The notes: generated by a model from the sequence alone, not told the origin. Shown: positions 33,801 to 43,325, counted from the stretch's first letter. The stretch: 64,000 nucleotides of DNA from Sporosarcina sp. P2 (GCF_002743255.1 NZ_PDYY01000007.1:120761-184760); one strand, 5' to 3'. Program-made: numbers and translations.

Positions 33801-34838
33801 ATGAAGAACAAATGGTCATTGATAGCAATGTCAGCATTATTCGCGGTTTTCCTGTCTGCTTGTTCCGGTGATAACGTCAAACCTGTTTCAGGCGAAGAAG
33901 TTGAGGGTGAAAACGCTACTTATACGTTAAAGTTTCCACATATTGTACCGACTGATCATCCAGCCCATAAAGCAGCTCTTGTTTTTAAAGATGAAGTAGA
34001 AAAGAACTCCGACGGCAAGGTAAAAGTAGAAGTTTTTGCGAATGGCGAGTTGTATGGCTCAGATCGTGAAATTATTGAAGCCATACAGCTTGGAAATGCG
34101 GATATTAGTATGGTTGGAACACCGTCACTAGGAACATTCGATGAACGTTTCTATGTACTAGATCTCCCTTTCTTATTCGCAAGTAAAGAAGCACCTAGAG
34201 AGGCTCTAGCGGGTGATTTAGGAAAAGAGCTCTCTGATGGCTTAGGAAGTATCAATCTAAAAGCTCTTGGTTACGGCTATGATGGATTTAGACATGTCTT
34301 AAATAATAAAAAGCCGATCAAAAAGCCAGAAGATATGAAAGGCTTAAAAATTCGGGTACAAGAGTCTGAAATTCAACAGGATATATTCAATAATCTTGGC
34401 GCGAATGCTTCTCCGTTAGCATTTGGCGAACTTTATAGCGCATTGCAACAGAAGACGTATGACGGTATGGATAACTCATTATCACTTATCGATTCAAGTA
34501 AGTTTTACGAAGTGCAAAAATATTTGACATTAACAAGCCATCAGTATTCAGGTTTAGCCATTTTGTTCAATAACAAGTTATTTGATGAGATGCCTGCTGA
34601 TATTCAAGATATTATTACAGAAGCTGGTAAAAAAACAGAAGCAGAATACTATCAATTTGTTGATGAAGACGAAGAATCCATGTCTACAAAATTCAAAAGT
34701 GAGAATTTAATTGAAGTTACTGAACTAACAGCGGATGGGAGAGAGAAATTTATCGAGGCGGTTCAACCGGTCTATAAAAAGTATGAAGATATTATTGGAA
34801 AAGATTTAATTGATTTAGCTAAAAGCTATAGTGAATAA
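33801..34838 (+). CDS. dctP: TRAP transporter solute-binding protein DctP
   Basis: A 345-residue lipoprotein with a signal peptide and lipobox (VFLSACSG, Cys near residue 21). The mature part has the DctP pattern: YTLKFPHIVPTDHPAHKAAL, VEVFANGELYGSDREIIEAI and QLGNADISMVGTPS, then the Arg-containing MKGLKIRVQESEI that usually binds a carboxylate. It captures the substrate outside the membrane for the DctQM permease encoded next. Start ATG 33801 follows AATAGGGGG. The ligand is probably a carboxylic acid, since lactate- and hydroxyacid-dehydrogenase genes follow. Confidence 0.9.
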   Translation: MKNKWSLIAMSALFAVFLSACSGDNVKPVSGEEVEGENATYTLKFPHIVPTDHPAHKAALVFKDEVEKNSDGKVKVEVFANGELYGSDREIIEAIQLGNADISMVGTPSLGTFDERFYVLDLPFLFASKEAPREALAGDLGKELSDGLGSINLKALGYGYDGFRHVLNNKKPIKKPEDMKGLKIRVQESEIQQDIFNNLGANASPLAFGELYSALQQKTYDGMDNSLSLIDSSKFYEVQKYLTLTSHQYSGLAILFNNKLFDEMPADIQDIITEAGKKTEAEYYQFVDEDEESMSTKFKSENLIEVTELTADGREKFIEAVQPVYKKYEDIIGKDLIDLAKSYSE

Positions 34839-34846
34839 TAAAAAAC

Positions 34847-34872
34847 AGGAGGCGGCCAGCCTCCTTTTTTTT
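34847..34872 (+). terminator. Intra-operon terminator between dctP and dctQ
   Basis: AGGAGGC/GCCTCCT stem followed by eight T. Probably a partial terminator that keeps binding-protein mRNA in excess over permease mRNA. Confidence 0.75.
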
Positions 34873-34909
34873 CATAAATCCTAAAGTTGCCTTTAAGGGG
34901 GGATACGCC

Positions 34910-35401
34910 TTGAGATGGAAAGAGCTCATAGATATTAAAATGGAAGAATGGTTACTTATAATTTCAACGCTCTTTATTGTAGTACTTGTATTTCTTCAAG
35001 TTCTCGCCCGTTATGTTTTCAATATATCGGTTGGCTGGAGCGCTGAACTGGCACGTTATTTGCTTATCTGGATTACGTGGATCAGTATGAGTTACACAAT
35101 TCGTAAAAATGATCATATTAAAATAACCTTTCTTGTAGACAGACTTCCAGTGAATGTACAAAAAATAGTACAAGTAATTGTAATTTTACTGTGGTCTGTA
35201 TTTGCTTTTGTGATGGCTATAGTAGGGACTCAGGTTGTGCAAACTATTAAATTAATGGGACAAAAAACTTCAACGCTTGGATTGCCAATGTGGGTAGTAT
35301 ATTTAATCATTCCAATTGGTGGAGTGTTAATGCTCATACGTTTAGTTCAACGACTGTACTTTATTTTTAAGCCTGAAAAAATTGTCGTAAGTGGGGATTG
35401 A
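34910..35401 (+). CDS. dctQ: TRAP transporter small permease DctQ
   Basis: A 163-residue membrane protein with four predicted helices (about 15-35, 48-65, 85-108 and 127-147). It shows the DctQ marks LARYVFNISVGWSAELARYLLIWITWISMSY and the RKNDHIKITFLVDRLP loop. It is the small membrane subunit that pairs with DctM in Na+-driven TRAP uptake. The start is TTG after AAGGGGGG. It ends in TGATG, overlapping the dctM start. Confidence 0.85.
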   Translation: MRWKELIDIKMEEWLLIISTLFIVVLVFLQVLARYVFNISVGWSAELARYLLIWITWISMSYTIRKNDHIKITFLVDRLPVNVQKIVQVIVILLWSVFAFVMAIVGTQVVQTIKLMGQKTSTLGLPMWVVYLIIPIGGVLMLIRLVQRLYFIFKPEKIVVSGD

Positions 35402-36684
35402 TGCATATGACTATGTTGATCTTATTTGGGAGTCTCTTTGCTTTTATTCTATTAAGTGTACCGATAGGTGTGGCAATTGGCCTATCTTCCATGCTAGTTA
35501 TTTTTTTCTTGGACTCAGTAAGTCTTCCCATGCTCATTCAGAAACTTTTTACTTCTCTTGATTCCTTTCCGCTAATGGCTATTCCTTTCTTTATGCTAGG
35601 TGGTCTGTTGATGGGGAAGGGTGGTATTTCGGAGAGAATACTAAACCTGGCTAAACAGCTTGTCGGTTGGATGGTTGGGGGTCTGGCAATGGTTACTGTT
35701 GTTGCATGCGCATTTTTTGCTGCGTTGTCAGGTTCCGGACCTGCTACTGTGGGAGCAATTGGTTCATTCATGATCCCTTCAATGAAAGAAAAAAATTACA
35801 ATCCCGCTTTTGCATCGGCTATTACAGCAGCAGCTGGTTGTATTGGCGTTATTATTCCTCCAAGTATTCCGTTAATACTTTATGGTGTCATCAGTGGTAC
35901 ATCCATTGGCGAGTTATTTAAAGCAGGTATTTTGCCAGGACTTTTAATTGCTGTGATTTTAATGTTCGTCTCTTACAGGACAATTAAGAAACAGGGCGAT
36001 GAGATTGTAAAAGAAGAAATTGATATCAGTTTCTCTGCATTAGTGAGATCAATTTGGGATGCAAAATGGGCACTGCTTGCACCCATTATTATTTTAGGTG
36101 GAATCTACGGTTCAGTTTTTACTCCTACCGAAGCATCCGTAGTTGCAATAATCTATTCATTTATTATTGGCGCATTTGTTCATAAGGAATTAAAGTGGAA
36201 AGAAATCAAAGAGAGCTTGCTTGAAACAATCAATTTAACAGGCGCTACAATGTATATGATTGGAACTTCAATCGCATTTGCCTATCTATTATCAGTTGAA
36301 CGAATTCCCGCGACTATAGCCGAATCAATCGCTTCGTTTTCGACTAATCCGATTATTATACTTCTTTTAATTAATTTGTTTTTACTTGTGGTAGGTGCAT
36401 TTGTTGATACGATTCCTGCTCTCGCAATGTTAACACCGATTCTATTGCCAATCGTAGTGCAAGCGGGTGTAGATCCGGTTCATTTCGGGATCATTATGGT
36501 GGTTAATCTTGCAATCGGCTTCATCACTCCTCCTTTTGGTGTGAATTTGTTCATAGCTTCCAATGTCGGGAAAACTCCATTGGAAGACATTATAAAGAAA
36601 ATGGTTCCGATTATCATGTACGTGATAGTTGGGCTTATGATTATTACCTACTTACCAGCTCTTTCACTTGCATTTGCAAAGTAA
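35401..36684 (+). CDS. dctM: TRAP transporter large permease DctM
   Basis: A 427-residue DctM subunit with about 11-13 membrane helices. Diagnostic stretches are PIGVAIGLSSMLVIFF, MAIPFFMLGGLLMGKGGISERI, AALSGSGPATVGAIGSFMIP, AAAGCIGVIIPPSIPLILYG and the C-terminal GFITPPFGVNLFIASNV. It forms the Na+-coupled elevator channel of the transporter. The ATG at 35401 shares its A with the dctQ stop; an ATG at 35407 is an alternative. Confidence 0.9.
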   Translation: MHMTMLILFGSLFAFILLSVPIGVAIGLSSMLVIFFLDSVSLPMLIQKLFTSLDSFPLMAIPFFMLGGLLMGKGGISERILNLAKQLVGWMVGGLAMVTVVACAFFAALSGSGPATVGAIGSFMIPSMKEKNYNPAFASAITAAAGCIGVIIPPSIPLILYGVISGTSIGELFKAGILPGLLIAVILMFVSYRTIKKQGDEIVKEEIDISFSALVRSIWDAKWALLAPIIILGGIYGSVFTPTEASVVAIIYSFIIGAFVHKELKWKEIKESLLETINLTGATMYMIGTSIAFAYLLSVERIPATIAESIASFSTNPIIILLLINLFLLVVGAFVDTIPALAMLTPILLPIVVQAGVDPVHFGIIMVVNLAIGFITPPFGVNLFIASNVGKTPLEDIIKKMVPIIMYVIVGLMIITYLPALSLAFAK

Positions 36685-36739
36685 ATTAAAATGAATTGGA
36701 TACTTATGACGGGAGGTGACCAGTTCTGGAAGTAACTAG

Positions 36740-37693
36740 AAAAAAGTAGTTATTGTTGGAACCGGCTTTGTCGGATCTACTTTTGCCTTTGCTTTATTAA
36801 ATCAATCGGTTACTGAAGAGATAGTTCTCATTGATATGAACAGTAAAAAAGCAGAAGGAGAAGCTATGGACTTGAACCATGCCGTTCCTTTCGCATCTTC
36901 TCCAACGAAAATATGGCAAGGAGATTATAATGATTGCAGAGACGCCAACATTGTCTGCATTACTGCCGGTGTTAGTCAAAGTGAAGAAGTAACACGCCTG
37001 ACAGTTGCTGAGAAAAATACTAAAATTACTACTGAAATCGTTGAATGTGTTATGACATCAGGCTTCAATGGTATACTGTTGATAGCTTCCAACCCAGTAG
37101 ATGTCATGACATACATGTCTTGGAAGGTTTCAGGTCTTCCAAAGAATAAAGTGCTGGGCTCTGGTACTATACTTGATACAGCGAGATACGTGCATTTATT
37201 AGGTAGCTATTTCGAAGTCGACACCAAGAATATTCAAGGATATATTCTTGGTGAACATGGAGATTCTCAATTCCCTGTCACGAGCCAATTGACAATCGGC
37301 GGACAGAATATTAAGGATTTAATTCAAAATAATAAAAAGTATAATTGGTCTGATATAGATGAAATAGCTATTCAAGCTCAACAGGCCGCTTATCTAATCA
37401 GTGAATTGAAAGGCCCTACGTATTATGGTATAGGAATGTCGTTGATGAGATTGACAAGAGCTATAGTAAAGAATGAAAATGCGATTTTACCAATCTCGGC
37501 ATATGTAAACGGAGAATATGGGGAACGCGACATTTATATTGGTGTACCCGCTTTGGTGAACCGTAATGGATGGCAGGAAATTTATGAACTTTCTTTGAAC
37601 GAAGACGAACATCGTAAATTTAAAACATCAGCCGATACTTTAAAAGAGACACTGGCCCCGCTACTGAAAATGTTGAATCAAGACGAGGTTTGA
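36740..37693 (+). CDS. L-lactate/2-hydroxyacid dehydrogenase, 5' end frameshifted
   Basis: An NAD-dependent L-2-hydroxyacid dehydrogenase of the LDH/MDH family. The frame begins with KKVVIVGTGFVGSTFAFALL (Rossmann GxGxxG), then LIDMNSKKAEGEAMDLNHA, ITAGVSQ, SNPVDVMTYMSWK and the catalytic His in ILGEHGDSQFPV. However, no start codon exists in this frame: it is open only from 36740, after a TAG. A start (CTG at 36726, after GGGAGGTG) plus six codons lies in another frame that would join at the A6 run 36740-36745 if one more A were present. So this is a frameshift, possible slippage site or sequencing error. It converts hydroxyacids and oxoacids, next to a TRAP system. Confidence 0.75.
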   Translation, partial: KKVVIVGTGFVGSTFAFALLNQSVTEEIVLIDMNSKKAEGEAMDLNHAVPFASSPTKIWQGDYNDCRDANIVCITAGVSQSEEVTRLTVAEKNTKITTEIVECVMTSGFNGILLIASNPVDVMTYMSWKVSGLPKNKVLGSGTILDTARYVHLLGSYFEVDTKNIQGYILGEHGDSQFPVTSQLTIGGQNIKDLIQNNKKYNWSDIDEIAIQAQQAAYLISELKGPTYYGIGMSLMRLTRAIVKNENAILPISAYVNGEYGERDIYIGVPALVNRNGWQEIYELSLNEDEHRKFKTSADTLKETLAPLLKMLNQDEV

Positions 37694-37708
37694 AGGAGGC
37701 GATTATAA

Positions 37709-38677
37709 TTGTTTAAAGTTGTGCGTACCTTTACATTTCCAGGTGCATTGGAAATAGAAAAAGAGATATTTGGTAATCAGTTGGAGATACTTGAGATCCC
37801 CTCTGCAACTGAAGATGAAATCATTGAGAACTGTCGTGATGCGGATGCTGTCATTTGTGCATATGAACCATTTACAAAAAGAGTAATTGATGCGCTTCCT
37901 AAATTAAAATTAATTGCTTTTGGAACGATTGGTTTTAATTATGCGGATGTCGACTATGCAAGAAAGAAGAATATCCCTGTTACGCATATTTCGCAATACT
38001 GTGTCAAAGAAGTTGCCGATTATACGGCAGGTATGCTGATCATGTTGAATCGCATGATACTACCTTTCAATAAAAGTGTTAAAGAAGATCTTGTTTGGGA
38101 TTATAACCTGTTTCCGGCTATGCGAAGACTTGAGAACCAAACTGTCGGGCTACTAGGGTTTGGGAATATTTCTAGGCTTGTTACACAACGCTTAAGACCA
38201 TTCGATTGCAAGGTAATAGCCTATGATCCGTTTGTTAGTGATGAAAAAGCGGCGGAATATGGTGTGGAACTTCTCTCTTTTGACGATGTTCTACAGCAGT
38301 CTGATTTAATCAGTCTTCATTTGCCAGCCAATCAGCAGACGAAGGAAATCATCAATAATTCTAGTATTGCAAAGATGAAAGACGGTGTCATTCTAGTTAA
38401 TGCGGCAAGGGGTCAAGTGATAAATGAGGATGCTATTGTACATGCGATTGATTCGGGGAAGATGGCATATTATGCAGCTGATGTTTTACAGGAAGAAGAT
38501 CCGAATCTGCAAACACATCCATTTGTACAGAGGGAAAATATTATACTTACTCCACACATAGCCTATTACTCGCAGGAATCATTACGCGAGGCGACCATGG
38601 AATGCGCTATGAATGTAAAACATTTTGCGGAAGGCGACTACAGCAAATGTCAAATTGTTAATAGTGTAAGGTTATAG
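37709..38677 (+). CDS. D-isomer-specific 2-hydroxyacid dehydrogenase
   Basis: A 322-residue NAD-dependent dehydrogenase of the phosphoglycerate/D-lactate dehydrogenase type. It shows VGLLGFGNISRLVTQRLRPFDCKVIAYDPF (Rossmann motif near 143-172), HLPANQQTKEIINN, the catalytic Arg in LVNAARGQVINEDAI, the Glu in VLQEEDPN and the His in LTPHIAYYS. With the LDH-type gene before it, the operon encodes both L- and D-specific hydroxyacid oxidation. The start is TTG after GGAGGCGATTATAA. Confidence 0.88.
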   Translation: MFKVVRTFTFPGALEIEKEIFGNQLEILEIPSATEDEIIENCRDADAVICAYEPFTKRVIDALPKLKLIAFGTIGFNYADVDYARKKNIPVTHISQYCVKEVADYTAGMLIMLNRMILPFNKSVKEDLVWDYNLFPAMRRLENQTVGLLGFGNISRLVTQRLRPFDCKVIAYDPFVSDEKAAEYGVELLSFDDVLQQSDLISLHLPANQQTKEIINNSSIAKMKDGVILVNAARGQVINEDAIVHAIDSGKMAYYAADVLQEEDPNLQTHPFVQRENIILTPHIAYYSQESLREATMECAMNVKHFAEGDYSKCQIVNSVRL

Positions 38678-38793
38678 AGTTATGTTAATCGAGAAGGTAA
38701 TGCATGTCTAGACGCCATCCAACTCAAAAGAAGAGTCTTCATCCTCGATAAATTAGGGGGTGCAGGCTCTTTTTGCTATTCAATCATGACTTA

Positions 38794-38832
38794 AAGCGGC
38801 CTACTCTCCATTAAAGGATTTGCAGGCCGCTT
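38794..38832. terminator. Terminator between convergent operons
   Basis: AAGCGGCCT/AGGCCGCTT stem. A second, weaker hairpin with AGAG/CTCT ends at the T run near 38772. Confidence 0.7.
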
Positions 38833-38888
38833 CTATTCATATATCTACAAGAAAATTTTAAAAGGGAGTTGTTATAAGATTTACCCAC

Positions 38889-40574
38889 TCAACCAATTTT
38901 TGGAATATCCATACTTGTTTGTTGCTCGAGCATTCTTAATGTGGTTTTTCTTATCAAGTCAGGCAATATACTAAATGAATAAGGCTTATATACACGTTCT
39001 GTCCATCTATGTCCATCTTTGCCGTATACACCCATATTAATAGACGGGATGTTTAGTTTTTTTATTGTGTCAAAAGGAATTTCATACAAGTTGCCCCATT
39101 CCGGGAGATTATGTGTGAGTGGTTCCAGTTCATCCCTTTTTTCATGCAGGGACAAGAAGCTACCATCCGCAAGATAAGGGAAGAACTTTTTTAATTCAAA
39201 GCTCTCACCAGTCGCGTCACCGACCTCTTGGAGTACACTAGAAATTACTGATTGAATATGTGTATCGTGATCATCTTCCGCTCTCAAATAGTTATGTGGA
39301 AGAAATGGCGGTGCGAAGAATAAAATTACCCTTGCCTTTTTTTCAGGATCTTCTGCTTGAAGTGCTCTGACAATATCAAAACAGAGGTCTCGTAAGTCAG
39401 CCGGTTGCTTTTCTGCAAGAACACCGTCAATGATCGCACGAACATCAATGTCTCTGCTTGTCAGGTAAGCTACATAATCCTCATAAGTAGTGACATCAAT
39501 TTTCCACGATAAATCACGAGTCGGAAGGCCTGTTACTTGAATATATTCTTCAAACTGCGCTTTCAGATAAGTTTCCGCTTCCAGACAAGCTTCCTTCGCT
39601 TCACGCATAAATTTCTCCAAGATAATACCAACGGAATCTTCATATACGAAGCAATTAAAATACAGATGGCTCGAAATAGCTGTTTGAACAGTATAAAGTT
39701 CTTTCATATCACGCTGTTTTAATACAGTCGGCGGCAAGACCATCTCGCCAGGAATTTTTTCGGCAAGCTTGTAGCGGTTATGAATGCGTTCAGTAATTTT
39801 AGCTGAAATAAAGTTCGGGTCAATCCCTGAAAGAGTGTCTCCAACGTGTACTTCACGTCCATAGATGTGGAAGCAAGGTAGAATTTTGCCAGCAGCGCCT
39901 GTATATATATAACGATTCGTATCATTGTCATATAGTGGCGTGATGAAATCAGTATTGATCGCAGCAATGAAATGAATCCCCAGTTCAAGTTGTATACGGT
40001 TAAGCTCACTAAGAGCCCCGACCATTCCACGATGTTCGCTTTCTTCGTCTCCATTACAAAGCAAAAGCACATTACCTTCCAACTCTTCAAGATGTTCTGA
40101 AAAATAAAGGATATTTGAGATATGAACAGCAGCTCCGCTTTTCATATCAACTGAACCACGACCGAACATCCAGTCTCCGGAGCTTGCTTCGGCTTGTAGT
40201 TCTGGGTCGTTGTCATAGTTGCGGAAGAAAGTTTCCAATTCATTTGGTGAAAATGCGTATTCTTTTAAAGGTCCGAAGTCTTCAACCGCAACTGTGTCAA
40301 TGTGGGAGTGATATAACACGGTCTGGGAAGAATTGTGTGCACCTTCAACAAACGCAAAGACATTCTGTCGTCCTATCGGATCATGTTGAATCTTCTGCAA
40401 CCAGAGGTTTTCTGGGTGTTCCTGGAAGTACGGGAATGTGGAAAGAATTCTGTAAATCTCTTGGACAATACGTACTTCTCCGAGAGTACCGTTAATGCTG
40501 TTTAATCCAACAAGATATTGAGTAATCAACTCAATTTGCTCATGTGTCTTCATATTCTTTAGCTGTTCATACAT
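38889..40574 (-). CDS. rocB: RocB-like M20-family peptidase/amidohydrolase
   Basis: A 561-residue protein matching the arginine-utilisation protein RocB. The M20 metal ligands are visible: LYHSHIDTVAVEDFG (His, Asp), MFGRGSVDMKSGAAVH (bridging Asp), LLCNGDEESEHRG (Glu pair), and a C-terminal GVYGKDGHRWTERV (His). It is longer than usual M20 peptidases, as RocB is. Substrate is unknown, but arginine or a derivative is plausible given dimethylargininase in the same island. RBS GGGAGGAATAAATT precedes the ATG. It is divergent from IclR regulator 2, with tandem operators between. Confidence 0.82.
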   Translation of the reverse strand: MYEQLKNMKTHEQIELITQYLVGLNSINGTLGEVRIVQEIYRILSTFPYFQEHPENLWLQKIQHDPIGRQNVFAFVEGAHNSSQTVLYHSHIDTVAVEDFGPLKEYAFSPNELETFFRNYDNDPELQAEASSGDWMFGRGSVDMKSGAAVHISNILYFSEHLEELEGNVLLLCNGDEESEHRGMVGALSELNRIQLELGIHFIAAINTDFITPLYDNDTNRYIYTGAAGKILPCFHIYGREVHVGDTLSGIDPNFISAKITERIHNRYKLAEKIPGEMVLPPTVLKQRDMKELYTVQTAISSHLYFNCFVYEDSVGIILEKFMREAKEACLEAETYLKAQFEEYIQVTGLPTRDLSWKIDVTTYEDYVAYLTSRDIDVRAIIDGVLAEKQPADLRDLCFDIVRALQAEDPEKKARVILFFAPPFLPHNYLRAEDDHDTHIQSVISSVLQEVGDATGESFELKKFFPYLADGSFLSLHEKRDELEPLTHNLPEWGNLYEIPFDTIKKLNIPSINMGVYGKDGHRWTERVYKPYSFSILPDLIRKTTLRMLEQQTSMDIPKIG

Positions 40575-40661
40575 AATTTATTCCTCCCTTTATCATTTCA
40601 TTTAAGTGATTTTAAGAATGTATTACCAAAAGGTCACTTTACTATAAGAGTTTTTATTGAA

Positions 40662-40695
40662 TTCCGCATAGTGGAATTAATTCCACTAATCGGAA
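40662..40695. promoter_or_regulatory. Tandem IclR-type operators between rocB and IclR regulator 2
   Basis: TTCCGCATAGTGGAA (40662-40676) and TTCCACTAATCGGAA (40681-40695) are two dyad copies separated by 4 nt. The first is 14/15 identical to the site at 32884 in the dimethylargininase promoter. Confidence 0.65.
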
Positions 40696-40822
40696 TAATA
40701 CTTTTATTTTAGCTCTTAATGATGGTTCATGTCAACATCATTTACGTCTTTTAAACGACTATGAACTTACTGCGGACGAAATGGAAGATATTTGATACAA
40801 TATTGGAAAGATAGGAGGAGAA

Positions 40823-41563
40823 ATGGCTATGATTCAATCGATTGATCGGGCAATGGCAATTATAAATGTACTGTCAGATACAAAGAAGACTAAGTGGTTG
40901 CCAGCAGAGTTGGCCGAGTCTACAAGTTTACCAATCAGCACAGTTTATCGGCTTTTACAATCTTTGGAGTCGCACGCCCTCGTTTCCCTTGACTCAGATA
41001 CGAAACAATATGAACTAGGTTATAAATGGGTAGAAATTGGTTTGCAAAAATATGAGAAGCTTGACGTCCGTGCCGTTGCACGGCCGAGCTTGGAGAAACT
41101 AGCCGTAGATGTGCGTGAGACGGTTTATTTAAACGTTCCGAACGAAATAGTCTCTATTATTATTGACCGCATCGATAGCCCGCGCAGTATTCGAATCATA
41201 GACGGTATAGGAGAGCGAATTCCCATGCACCTGGGAGCTGCCAATAAGGTGATGCTTGCAAATCTACCTCAAATAGAATCAGAAAAGATACTTTGTCAGC
41301 TGGTCGGAAGGATAGAAGAGCAGGAGGAATTTAAAAAACAATTAAGAAAGATTAAAAGAAAGGGATTCTCAATCAGCCGAGGAGAGAAAACAGCAGGTAC
41401 TGTTGCTGTTGCCGCACCTATATTTGACTTCGAAGGACGCGTACTCGCCGCTGTAAGTGTAGAGGCGATCGAAAGCCAGGTGACAGTTGAGCAAGAAGAT
41501 TTGTTTATCGAAAAAGTAGTCGAAGTCGCCGAGAAGATTTCGGGAGAGATGGGAAAACATTAA
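40823..41563 (+). CDS. IclR-family transcriptional regulator 2
   Basis: A 246-residue IclR regulator. The winged helix (about 1-70) has KWLPAELAESTSLPISTVYRLLQSL. The effector domain (80-246) includes GIGERIPMHLGAANKVMLANL and GTVAVAAPIFDFEGRVLAAVSVEAI. It is divergent to the RocB-like gene, with tandem dyads in the shared promoter region. The same dyad upstream of dimethylargininase makes it, or regulator 1, a candidate controller of both operons. The start ATG has AGGAGGAGAA directly upstream. Confidence 0.88.
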   Translation: MAMIQSIDRAMAIINVLSDTKKTKWLPAELAESTSLPISTVYRLLQSLESHALVSLDSDTKQYELGYKWVEIGLQKYEKLDVRAVARPSLEKLAVDVRETVYLNVPNEIVSIIIDRIDSPRSIRIIDGIGERIPMHLGAANKVMLANLPQIESEKILCQLVGRIEEQEEFKKQLRKIKRKGFSISRGEKTAGTVAVAAPIFDFEGRVLAAVSVEAIESQVTVEQEDLFIEKVVEVAEKISGEMGKH

Positions 41564-41576
41564 TAAGTGTAAAACA

Positions 41577-41598
41577 GCTACCAGGTCCCCATACAATT
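41577..41598 (+). repeat. REP-like repeat
   Basis: GCTACCAGGTCCCCATACAA then TT, 13 nt after the IclR stop. Confidence 0.6.
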
Positions 41599-41658
41599 AT
41601 GTCACATTCACCATATTTCATTGGAATGAATTATCCAATAAAATATAGTGAAAGAGTG

Positions 41659-41697
41659 AAGCTTTCCGATCATAAAAATGATTTGGAAGGCTTTTTT
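41659..41697 (+). terminator. Terminator of IclR regulator 2
   Basis: AAGCTTTCC/GGAAGGCTT with inner ATCAT/ATGAT and a T run. Confidence 0.75.
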
Positions 41698-41783
41698 CAT
41701 AAAAGTTCTATATCTTTCCACATGGTCATAAAGTATAATTAATTTGAACCAGTAAATTACTAATTTTAAGGAGCCACTGAATC

Positions 41784-42905
41784 ATGATGATTTTAATTAT
41801 CGGTGAAGTAGGTAATGATGTCCTTAAAATTCAAAAAAACTTACTACAACTAGACTTGCATACGATTCATGTATTTCAAAGTGCCTATACAGCGATTCAA
41901 TACGAGCATTTATTTTTACAAGAAGAGATTAAGCTCATTATATATGATGCAAATTTAGATGTAGATAATTGTGAAGCGCATTGCCGGGAAATTGAAGCGC
42001 TGTGTGTATGGCGGGATGTACCTATTTTGTTGTCGACGTCTTGTGAGAAGCTGATTGTCTTTGAGCGTTTATTGGAGGTTGGGATATTTGATTTTATTCT
42101 AAAGCCGTTTGACTTTTTTCAGCTCAAGACGCGGATTCGCATTGCGCTCAAATATTATGAGGAAACGAAAAAGCGGAAAGAGCATGAGTTTCAGCTTGCG
42201 TTAGATTTATCTATAGCGAGGAATGTCCAGAAAAGCGCATTGACTCCTGGATTATCGCTACCTCATATTGAAGTGAATGGTATTTATTTCACTTCCCAGT
42301 CTCTTGGCGGTGATATGTTTTGCTGGTTTCAGCTCGATGATGATTTAACAGCGGTCATGCTGTTTGATGTGATGGGGCACGGGGTGGCGGCATCGCTTGT
42401 TACGATGTCGATTCGTTCTTTATTGAAGGAAATCATCGTAAAGTTGATCGATCCCGTTAGTGTGATGAAGGAAGTAAACAGAAAAATCTATGAGCTGTTT
42501 TCCACTGACGGATTGGATTCGTTTTTAGTGACGGCCATCTATGCGGTAATTGATAAGAAAAACGGTACATTGCAATATGTAAACGCTCCACATCCTGAAG
42601 GGGTCATGTTCGGGAAGTATGGGGAGACTGTGATGTTGCATGCGAATTCTCCTATTCTCAGGCTATTTCCGTCGATTCAAGTGCAAGCGAAAAGTATCCG
42701 TTTGACGGGTTGGCACCGCATTATTTTATATAAGGACGGATTAGTTACGTTATATCCCACACAAAAAATTGACTGGAGCTTTTTTCATTCGTACAGTTCA
42801 CAAACTAGTCGCGCCATGTTGCGGAAGTTCACTGAAAAGTATGGATTGTCACATTTGCCATTGGAAGATGATATTACAGTAGTATCGAGAACTACTTCAT
42901 TATAA
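41784..42905 (+). CDS. Receiver-PP2C (RsbU/SpoIIE-type) serine phosphatase
   Basis: A 373-residue two-domain regulator. The N-terminal half (about 1-128) has a receiver fold (YDANLDVDN with the phosphoacceptor-type Asp, KPFDFFQLKTRI at the end). The C-terminal half (about 150-373) is a PPM/SpoIIE phosphatase: QKSALTP, SLGGDMFCWFQLDDD, VMLFDVMGHGVAASLVTM and EDDITVVSRT supply the metal Asp residues. It would dephosphorylate the STAS antagonist encoded three genes later. The gene leads a partner-switching cluster. The start ATG follows AAGGAG. Confidence 0.85.
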   Translation: MMILIIGEVGNDVLKIQKNLLQLDLHTIHVFQSAYTAIQYEHLFLQEEIKLIIYDANLDVDNCEAHCREIEALCVWRDVPILLSTSCEKLIVFERLLEVGIFDFILKPFDFFQLKTRIRIALKYYEETKKRKEHEFQLALDLSIARNVQKSALTPGLSLPHIEVNGIYFTSQSLGGDMFCWFQLDDDLTAVMLFDVMGHGVAASLVTMSIRSLLKEIIVKLIDPVSVMKEVNRKIYELFSTDGLDSFLVTAIYAVIDKKNGTLQYVNAPHPEGVMFGKYGETVMLHANSPILRLFPSIQVQAKSIRLTGWHRIILYKDGLVTLYPTQKIDWSFFHSYSSQTSRAMLRKFTEKYGLSHLPLEDDITVVSRTTSL

Positions 42906-42920
42906 GTGGGGGAAGCAATT

Positions 42921-43325
42921 ATGGAATTCACGTTCGCTATTACACCAAGCCAGCAATCGGTCCTGTTGATTGACCAATTAATGGAGAGCTATTCGGAGCT
43001 GTATTCGATTCCATGTGCCAGAGAAATTTGTTTTGTGATGCACGAGCTGGTCATTAATGCAGTTGAGGCAATGGAGAAAGAAGGACGGTCCGAGTCAATT
43101 GAAGTACATATGCGAAATGAAGACGAGAAATTGCGGATTACAGTGTCTGATTTTGCGAAAGGAATTCCGGAAGAACAGTGGCCGGTAGTGCTCGATATGA
43201 GTGCGGAGGGTGACAGTTTTTGTGAGCGTGGCCGTGGTTTTTTGTTCATTCAGCATATGGTGGACCAGCTGTGGTTTGAACAAGTGTCCGATGCGCAGTT
43301 TTTAGTCGGTGTGGAGAAAAAATAG
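42921..43325 (+). CDS. RsbW-like anti-sigma/anti-partner serine kinase
   Basis: A 134-residue GHKL-type kinase. It has HELVINAVEAMEKEGR (N-box), LRITVSDFAKGIPEE (G1 D-x-x-x-G) and GRGFLFIQHMVDQLW (G2 region). Such kinases bind or phosphorylate a STAS antagonist, which is encoded nearby. The start ATG 42921 was preferred to GTG 42906 because GGGGGAAG lies 5 nt upstream. It starts immediately after the phosphatase gene and its sequence is complete. Confidence 0.82.
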   Translation: MEFTFAITPSQQSVLLIDQLMESYSELYSIPCAREICFVMHELVINAVEAMEKEGRSESIEVHMRNEDEKLRITVSDFAKGIPEEQWPVVLDMSAEGDSFCERGRGFLFIQHMVDQLWFEQVSDAQFLVGVEKK

